From: an uncultured Collinsella sp.
Lineage (GTDB): Bacteria; Actinomycetota; Coriobacteriia; Coriobacteriales; Coriobacteriaceae
Reading direction: 5' to 3'
NCBI GenBank assembly: GCA_900541475.1
Contig: UQJV01000029.1
Location: 1 to 25,855 of the forward strand
DNA: 25,855 nt
The position numbers and the translations under genes were made by a program. Positions 21,196-25,855 of the stretch are shown here, one piece after another. The notes beneath the pieces were generated by a model that was not told the DNA's origin, did not search any database, and saw only the letters and a program-made list of their open reading frames with translations. How positions within the stretch are numbered: position 1 is the stretch's first letter; each line of letters begins with the position of its first letter.

Positions 21196-23418
21196 TTAGA
21201 GATGCAGCACGCGGTCGCGGATCTCCTCGGTTCGACCCTGGTTCCAGAACTGGGTACCGATGTAGCCGCACGTACGACGGGCGACATTCATCTTCTCCTG
21301 ATCGCGGTTGCCGCAGTTGGGGCACTCCCACACCAGCTTGCCGTCATCCTCGACAATCTTGATCTCGCCGTCATAGCCGCACACCTGGCAGTAATCGCTC
21401 TTGGTGTTGAGCTCGGCATACATGATGTTGTCGTAGATGTACTGCATCACGCGAATGACAGCCTTAAGGTTGTCCTGCATGTTAGGAACCTCGACGTAGG
21501 AGATGGCACCGCCCGGCGAAAGCTGCTGGAACATGCCCTCAAACTTGAGCTTATCGAAAGCATCAATCTCCTCGGACACGTGGACGTGGTAGCTGTTGGT
21601 AATGTAGCCCTTGTCCGTCACACCCGGAATAATGCCAAAACGGCGCTGCAGGCACTTGGCGAACTTGTAGGTCGTCGACTCAAGCGGGGTGCCGTACAGC
21701 GAGAAATCGATGTCGCTCGCGGCTTTCCACTCCGCACACTTGTCGTTCATGCGCTGCATGACGGCCATGGCAAAGGGCGTGCCTTCCTTCTCGGTGTGGC
21801 TGTGGCCCGTCATGTACTTGACGCACTCATACAGACCGGCGTAACCCAGGCTGATGGTGGAATAGCCGCCCACGAGCAGTTTGTCGATCGTCTCGCCCTT
21901 CTTAAGGCGCGCCAGGGCGCCGTACTGCCACAGAATCGGTGCGGCATCCGAAAGCGTGCCCATCAGGCGCTCATGACGGCACAACAGGGCACGATGGCAC
22001 AGCTCAAGGCGCTCGTCGAAGATCTTCCAGAACTTGTCCATGTCCTGATGCGAGCTCAGTGCGACATCGGGCAGGTTGATGGTCACAACACCCTGGTTAA
22101 AGCGGCCATAGTACTTAGGTTTGGTCGGGTCATAGTTCAGCGCGTTGGCAACATTGTTAAAGCCGTTGCCCGAACGGTCGGGCGTCAGGAAGCTGCGGCA
22201 ACCCATGCAGGTGTAGCAATCGCCATTGCCGGCGGTCTCACCCTTAGACAGCTTGAGCTCACGCATCTTCTTCTCAGAGATGTAGTCGGGTACCATGCGC
22301 TTGGCGGTGCACTTGGCAGCCAGCTGGGTCAGGTAGAAGTACGGGGAATTCTCGTGAACGTTATCGTCCTCGAGCACGTAGATAAGCTTGGGGAATGCCG
22401 GGGTAATCCACACGCCAGCCTCGTTCTTAACGCCCTCGTAGCGCTGGCGAAGCGTCTCCTCCACGATCATGGCAAGGTCGTGCTTCTCCTGAGGCGTACG
22501 GGCCTCGTTGAGATACATAAAGACCGTCACGAACGGCGCCTGGCCATTCGTGGTCATAAGGGTCACGACCTGATACTGAATCGTCTGGACGCCGCGACGG
22601 ATCTCGTCACGCAGACGGTCCTCAACGACCTCACGGACCTTCTCGGCAGACGCAGAGACGCCAAGCTCCTCGAGCTCGCGGGCAACCTCGCCGCGAATCT
22701 TCTGACGGCTCACCTCGACAAACGGAGCCAGGTGGGTCAGCGAAATCGACTGGCCGCCATACTGGGAAGAGGCGACCTGGGCGATAATCTGCGTCGCGAT
22801 ATTGCAAGCCGTCGAGAAGCTGTGCGGCTTCTCGATCAGCGTGCCCGAGATAACGGTGCCGTTCTGGAGCATATCCTCCAGGTTCACCAGGTCGCAGTTA
22901 TGCATGTGCTGGGCAAAGTAGTCCGAATCGTGGAAGTGAATCAGGCCCTCGTTGTGAGCATCCACGATCTCCTGGGGCAGCAGCACGCGCTGCGTCAGGT
23001 CCTTGGAAATCTCGCCGGCCATGTAGTCGCGCTGAACGGAGTTGACGGTCGGGTTCTTGTTAGAGTTCTCCTGCTTGACCTCTTCGTTGTTGCATTCGAT
23101 CAGCGACAGGATCTTGTCGTCGGTCGTGTTCTTTTGGCGCTTTAGGCTCTGAACATAGCGATAGATGATGTAGTGGCGAGCGACCTCGTAGCAGTCGAGA
23201 CGCATAATCTCGTCCTCGACCAAATCCTGGATCTCCTCGACCGATACGGTGTGACCGGCCTTCTCACATGCCTCGGCGACGTTTTGTGCCGCATAGATCA
23301 CCTGGCGGTCGGTAAGGCGAGAGCCTTCCTCGACCTCCAAGTTTGCGGCGCGGATCGCATTGACGATCTTATCGATGTCAAAGGTAACCTCGGTGCCGCT
23401 GCGCTTGATGATCTTCAT
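21196..23418 (-). CDS. nrdD: Anaerobic (class III) ribonucleoside-triphosphate reductase
   Basis: 740 residues from the ATG at 23418 with AGAGG upstream. Reduces NTPs to dNTPs without oxygen, using formate in the classic enzyme. Residues 1-90 are an ATP-cone allosteric domain (IIKRSGTEVTFDIDKIVNAIRAAN). GDCYTCMGCRSF in the middle has the barrel cysteines. The C-terminal zinc site is Cys677/680 and Cys699/702 (CQVC, CPNC), and the radical glycine is Gly718 in RRTCGYIG. NrdG, encoded downstream, installs the radical. The promoter carries NrdR boxes. A 220-nt leader precedes the start; I see no known riboswitch in it. Confidence 0.97.
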   Translation of the reverse strand: MKIIKRSGTEVTFDIDKIVNAIRAANLEVEEGSRLTDRQVIYAAQNVAEACEKAGHTVSVEEIQDLVEDEIMRLDCYEVARHYIIYRYVQSLKRQKNTTDDKILSLIECNNEEVKQENSNKNPTVNSVQRDYMAGEISKDLTQRVLLPQEIVDAHNEGLIHFHDSDYFAQHMHNCDLVNLEDMLQNGTVISGTLIEKPHSFSTACNIATQIIAQVASSQYGGQSISLTHLAPFVEVSRQKIRGEVARELEELGVSASAEKVREVVEDRLRDEIRRGVQTIQYQVVTLMTTNGQAPFVTVFMYLNEARTPQEKHDLAMIVEETLRQRYEGVKNEAGVWITPAFPKLIYVLEDDNVHENSPYFYLTQLAAKCTAKRMVPDYISEKKMRELKLSKGETAGNGDCYTCMGCRSFLTPDRSGNGFNNVANALNYDPTKPKYYGRFNQGVVTINLPDVALSSHQDMDKFWKIFDERLELCHRALLCRHERLMGTLSDAAPILWQYGALARLKKGETIDKLLVGGYSTISLGYAGLYECVKYMTGHSHTEKEGTPFAMAVMQRMNDKCAEWKAASDIDFSLYGTPLESTTYKFAKCLQRRFGIIPGVTDKGYITNSYHVHVSEEIDAFDKLKFEGMFQQLSPGGAISYVEVPNMQDNLKAVIRVMQYIYDNIMYAELNTKSDYCQVCGYDGEIKIVEDDGKLVWECPNCGNRDQEKMNVARRTCGYIGTQFWNQGRTEEIRDRVLHL

Positions 23419-23641
23419 CCTCTTGCCTCTTTCGCATCGTAGCCTCATTGCGCTTCAGAGCCAAACGATGCCCGGCAGGGCTTACCCTGTCTTGCGGCGC
23501 CGTCGCGCAATCTGTGTTTTCGATAACCATAGGCCCTCATGCGGACAATCCTCGCAGCCAATCAAGGGGCTCAAAGATCCATCCAAATGGGGCGAATAAG
23601 GTCCTCGTTCTCTGTCCGCCATCTATCATACGACAAAGAGG

Positions 23642-23689
23642 CATCTATATCCTGTATTCTTTTTTTAGGTCAAACACAATATATAGTGT
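23642..23689 (-). promoter_or_regulatory. Pair of NrdR boxes upstream of nrdD
   Basis: Box A is ACACAATATATAGTGT (23674-23689), a near-perfect match to the NrdR palindrome consensus. Box B is CATCTATATCCTGTAT (23642-23657), a weaker match keeping the CTATAT core and TGT end. They are 32 bp apart start to start, about three helical turns, as usual for NrdR pairs. Box A borders the -35 and box B covers the -10 of the nrdD promoter, a repressing geometry. Confidence 0.8.
23644..23673 (-). promoter_or_regulatory. nrdD promoter
   Basis: TTGACC (23668-23673), 18 bp, TATAGA (23644-23649) on the - strand. Predicted start near 23637, leaving a leader of about 220 nt. Confidence 0.7.
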
Positions 23690-24004
23690 TTCAGCAGGTC
23701 AAAGCAATTAGTCATTTTGCAGACGCATTAATTATGAGGGGTTCTTGGCAAGTCGGTAAAACGTTATCAACACGACTACCTGCATGGCAGTTATAAAACC
23801 CCCTCAACCGAACCACCGCCAAATAGGACCAAAACCAAGCCGCTCACGCCAAAAGAATCCAAAAGATTATGCTTGACCAACATGTTGCGGTCACGATCGG
23901 CCAGGACGTATGCAATCTGCCGGCAGCCCTACGGGATGCGAAAACCATTGCGTACAGACCTTGGATCAATATTTGGTGGCTTATTTGGCGGCGTGCTTGG
24001 TGGC
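23690..24004. other. Gene-free stretch with long-range dyads
   Basis: No convincing gene. It is AT-richer than the rest. Visible structure: TGAGGGGTT (23735-23743) against AACCCCCTCA (23797-23806), a closing stem with one bulge around about 53 nt; CCGCCAAATA (23816-23825) against TATTTGGCGG (23982-23991); and a small direct repeat TTGGTGGC near 23973 and 23997. Short frames here run on into the tRNA genes and look spurious. It could hold an unrecognised RNA, or decayed sequence. Confidence 0.4.
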
Positions 24005-24043
24005 AAAAAAATAAAACAGCCCAGAGGCAAAGCCTCTGGGCTG
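24005..24043 (-). terminator. Strong terminator after the tRNA genes
   Basis: CAGCCCAGAGGC pairs perfectly with GCCTCTGGGCTG (12 bp, 3-nt loop), followed on the - strand by TTTTATTTTTTT. Confidence 0.93.
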
Positions 24044-24051
24044 CGAACATT

Positions 24052-24126
24052 TGGTGGGCGTTAGAAGATTTGAACTTCTGACCTCTTCCGTGTCAGGGAA
24101 GCGCTCTCCCCCTGAGCTAAACGCCC
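24052..24126 (-). tRNA. tRNA-Val (GAC)
   Basis: Full cloverleaf: acceptor GGGCGTT/AACGCCC, D stem GCTC/GAGC, anticodon stem CTTCC/GGAAG with loop CTGACAC (anticodon GAC), T stem AGAAG/CTTCT with loop TTCAAAT. CCA is encoded (24052-24054). It lies 3 bases after tRNA-Gly and is cotranscribed with it. Confidence 0.96.
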
Positions 24127-24129
24127 AAA

Positions 24130-24205
24130 TGGAGCGGACAACGGGGCTCGAACCCGCGACCCCAACCTTGGCAAGGTTGTGCTCTACCAACTGAGCCATG
24201 TCCGC
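24130..24205 (-). tRNA. tRNA-Gly (GCC)
   Basis: Full cloverleaf: acceptor GCGGACA/TGTCCGC, D stem GCTC/GAGC, anticodon stem CAACC/GGTTG with loop TTGCCAA (anticodon GCC), T stem GCGGG/CCCGT (one G-T pair) with loop TTCGAGC. CCA is encoded (24130-24132). Confidence 0.97.
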
Positions 24206-24217
24206 TTGCGGGTTATT

Positions 24218-24246
24218 AATTTACGCGAGTTGTCCAAAAGACGCAA
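24218..24246 (-). promoter_or_regulatory. Promoter of the tRNA-Gly/tRNA-Val operon
   Basis: TTGCGT (24241-24246), 17 bp, TAAATT (24218-24223), 12 bases before the tRNA-Gly 5' end. Confidence 0.65.
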
Positions 24247-24248
24247 GT

Positions 24249-24265
24249 ACTTTTTTCAAAAAAGT
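24249..24265. terminator. A/T-rich perfect dyad, possible terminator of the STAS-HATPase gene
   Basis: ACTTTTTT-C-AAAAAAGT, 8-bp arms with one central base, 46 bases past the STAS-HATPase stop and just before the tRNA promoter. Too AT-rich for a classical terminator. Confidence 0.3.
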
Positions 24266-24310
24266 TGCCTGCCGCATGTTCTTGGTAGCTAAACGCGCCA
24301 AAGCGATTGG

Positions 24311-25057
24311 CTAGGCACACGATTCGAGCGCTCCGCTAAACAGCTTCACCATCTGCACGCGCGTGCCGGCGCCGTCTGTACGACGCGCAACCTCCACGTT
24401 ATCGACGAGCATACGCATAAGCTTGATACCACGGCCGCGCTCCTCGGATGCGACCGGTTCGCTCGTTTTATCGATAGAATAGCCGGCACCTCGATCAAGC
24501 ACCTCAACCACAACGCGATCGCCATAGGCCTGAACCGTCAGGACGCACCCGACACCGCCCGCATGGTCATAGGCATTACCCAGTGCCTCCCCCGACGCCA
24601 ATGCGACATCGTAGCGCTCGTCGCGGCGCAACGGAAGCGATTCAAGGAGTTCGGCGATGTGATGTCGGTAGTATGGAAGATTCTCGATACCCTGACGGAC
24701 CTCGACGCTCTTACTCCAGCGAGGCAGCTCCCCCACCGGAATGGCGGGAATAGACTCCCGTGCCGGACCCGCGACATGAAGGATATCGACAAGACGAGCA
24801 ATCTCCAAAAAGCGAACAACTTCGCCTGATGCATTGACGAGCGAAAGCAGGCCTTCTCGCCTCATGAGCTCACGAGCGCGCGTAAGCAGGAATGCCAAGC
24901 CCGTCGAATCGATAAAGCCAACAGCCTGACAGTTGATGACGACACGACGCACGCCGCGGTCAACCAAAGCATCCAACCGCCGACGCAGCGCAGGCACCGC
25001 GGCGATGTCGATATCGCCCGGTGGCGTCAAAACCGCTATGTCATTCCACTCATTCAT
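24311..25057 (-). CDS. STAS (anti-sigma antagonist) - HATPase (anti-sigma kinase) fusion
   Basis: 248 residues from the ATG at 25057 (GGGGA about 10 bases upstream); a TTG at 25075 is an alternative. Residues 1-95 are a STAS domain like SpoIIAA/RsbV: VLTPPGDIDIAAVPALRRRL, then VINCQAVGFIDSTGLAFLL with the phosphorylatable Ser51. Residues about 115-245 are a GHKL ATPase like RsbW/SpoIIAB: N box SGEALGNAYDHAGG (Glu157, Asn161), G1 VEVLDRGAG (Asp188) and G2 EERGRGIKLMRML. Normally these are separate, opposing proteins: the kinase phosphorylates the antagonist. Here both are one polypeptide, next to a PP2C phosphatase gene, so a self-contained stress-type switch is likely. The target is not in the window. 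Confidence 0.92.
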   Translation of the reverse strand: MNEWNDIAVLTPPGDIDIAAVPALRRRLDALVDRGVRRVVINCQAVGFIDSTGLAFLLTRARELMRREGLLSLVNASGEVVRFLEIARLVDILHVAGPARESIPAIPVGELPRWSKSVEVRQGIENLPYYRHHIAELLESLPLRRDERYDVALASGEALGNAYDHAGGVGCVLTVQAYGDRVVVEVLDRGAGYSIDKTSEPVASEERGRGIKLMRMLVDNVEVARRTDGAGTRVQMVKLFSGALESCA

Positions 25058-25135
25058 ACGACCATGGTTCCCCAAAAAAGCCCACTCGATGCATTCGTTT
25101 CCCCAACCGTGCGGATTCAGCCCGTCCAGCGTCGT

Positions 25136-25855
25136 CTATGAACGACCCCGTAAAAACTCGAGGGACACCAATGCAATGTCGTCGTCCAGCGCCGATTCGG
25201 TAAATCGGTCGAGCTCGCCCAAGACCTTGCCGCAAATGCCCGACACGCCCTCCCCCGAAACAGAAAGCAGAAGATCGCGCAAGCGCTGCTCGCCAAAGAA
25301 TGCTCCGGTGCGGTCACGGGCCTCAATCGTTCCATCCGTATACATAAAGAGCATGTCGCCGGGGGCGAACGTAAAGGCACCCGTCTCGTACACCATGCCT
25401 TCGAATGCACCGATTACGCCCGATTGGCATCCAAGCAGTTCGACCTCTCCCCCACGGGCCTCGCCGCCGCCCAGCGGCATCGACTCTGGCCTGATGACCA
25501 TGGTCGGAGGATGGCCCGCCGAACAATACGTTGCGCGTCCGGCTTTAAGGTCAATCTTGGCGATAAAGGCCGTCACGAACGTCTCGACCCTCGAAAAGCC
25601 CATGAGCATGCTGTTAAGGGAGCGCGTCATGCGGGCCGGGCCAGCGCCCTCCCAGGCATATGCCGTCAGGGCCGTCTTGACGAGCGCGGACATCGATGCG
25701 GCCTCAATGCCTTTGCCAGACACATCACCCAGAATCATGACGGCGCAGTCGTCGGGAAGTCGGATGAGCGTATAGAAATCGCCGCCGACCAACGCCGAGT
25801 TCGTGGCCGACAGGTACACCGAATCGGTTGCGATACCCGGAACATCCCCCAGGGA
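25136..25855 (-). CDS. PP2C-family (SpoIIE/RsbU-type) serine phosphatase, 5' truncated
   Basis: The frame is open to the right edge (reading SLGDVPGIATDS before the GTG at 25819), so the start lies outside. The visible 239 residues are nearly all of the SpoIIE-type phosphatase domain: VGGDFYTLIRL, GDVSGKGIEAA with a metal-binding Asp, TYCSAGHPP, MYTDGTIEA and the terminal LDDDIALVSLE. Such enzymes dephosphorylate STAS antagonists. The downstream gene, 78 bases on, encodes a STAS-kinase fusion, its probable substrate. The missing N-terminus would hold any sensor domain (PAS, GAF, membrane). Confidence 0.92.
   Translation of the reverse strand, partial: SLGDVPGIATDSVYLSATNSALVGGDFYTLIRLPDDCAVMILGDVSGKGIEAASMSALVKTALTAYAWEGAGPARMTRSLNSMLMGFSRVETFVTAFIAKIDLKAGRATYCSAGHPPTMVIRPESMPLGGGEARGGEVELLGCQSGVIGAFEGMVYETGAFTFAPGDMLFMYTDGTIEARDRTGAFFGEQRLRDLLLSVSGEGVSGICGKVLGELDRFTESALDDDIALVSLEFLRGRS

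Noticed and set aside
21202..23145. 647-codon + strand frame antisense to nrdD
   Set aside because: Shadow of a real gene; high-GC codon bias keeps the complement open. NrdD has all active-site motifs.
23419..23637. Riboswitch in the 220-nt nrdD leader
   Set aside because: No conserved box of the cobalamin or other riboswitch classes that I can recognise; only a weak CAGGG/CCCTG pairing.
23764..23772. TTATCAACA, one mismatch from a DnaA box
   Set aside because: Single copy, no cluster of boxes, no dnaA/dnaN and no AT-rich unwinding region, so no origin.
24043..24130. tRNA 3' ends as integration attachment sites
   Set aside because: No duplicated tRNA 3' end, integrase or phage gene is visible in the window.
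23981..24199. 72-codon - strand frame over the tRNA genes (starting MAQLVEHNLAKVGVAGSSPVV)
   Set aside because: A well-known artefact: it is the translation of tRNA-Gly and tRNA-Val sequence.
1..25855. CRISPR array or defence system
   Set aside because: No regularly spaced repeats and no cas, restriction or toxin-antitoxin genes were seen.

Overview
The window looks like chromosomal DNA of an anaerobic, high-GC actinobacterium of the class Coriobacteriia, most likely Collinsella or a close relative. This is inferred from gene content (oxygen-sensitive class III ribonucleotide reductase, a DUF3793/flavodoxin pair, a ferredoxin-tailed aldo/keto reductase, a PerR-like Fur protein) and GC-rich codon use. 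No database comparison was possible. Almost all of the window is ordinary core gene content. I see no prophage, insertion sequence with a transposase, CRISPR array or rRNA.

Layout. Bases 1-1157 (+) hold the end of a DUF3793 gene and a short flavodoxin, closed by a bidirectional terminator. Bases 1275-4378 (-) are a polar amino-acid ABC importer: binding lipoprotein, a permease with an unusual secreted N-terminal domain, and an ATPase. Upstream of it (-) lie endonuclease IV and an iron-sulfur aldo/keto reductase. A ketopantoate-reductase-like gene (+) is followed by a small membrane protein and a secreted coiled-coil protein (both -). From 9445 to 11931, metY (-) and a LysR regulator (+) diverge; metY has a strong promoter and a 17-codon Cys-containing leader ORF. 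Bases 12031-14553 (+) hold RNase HI, a Gfo/Idh/MocA oxidoreductase, an acylphosphatase and a PerR-like regulator. Bases 14569-16459 (-) hold slyD, a UreE-like gene and a Cof-type HAD phosphatase. Bases 16580-18444 (+) hold a membrane-dipeptidase homologue and a DUF45 metallopeptidase. Bases 18451-20121 (-) are folE, an HD hydrolase gene and folB. Bases 20188-23418 (-) are nrdD and nrdG, controlled by a promoter overlapped by two NrdR boxes. Two large palindromic elements and a possible small ORF separate nrdD from nrdG. Next come tRNA-Gly and tRNA-Val (-), then a partner-switching module: a STAS-HATPase fusion and a truncated PP2C phosphatase that runs off the right edge.

The most unusual points are the metY leader peptide with its hairpin, the two palindromic elements in the nrdD-nrdG gap (both flanked by inverted echoes of the neighbouring gene ends), the three-copy inverted repeat directly before endonuclease IV, the slyD/UreE-like pair without urease, and the fusion of an antagonist domain to its presumed kinase. 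Several gene starts given here are downstream of the longest open frame and rest on ribosome-binding sites or signal peptides.
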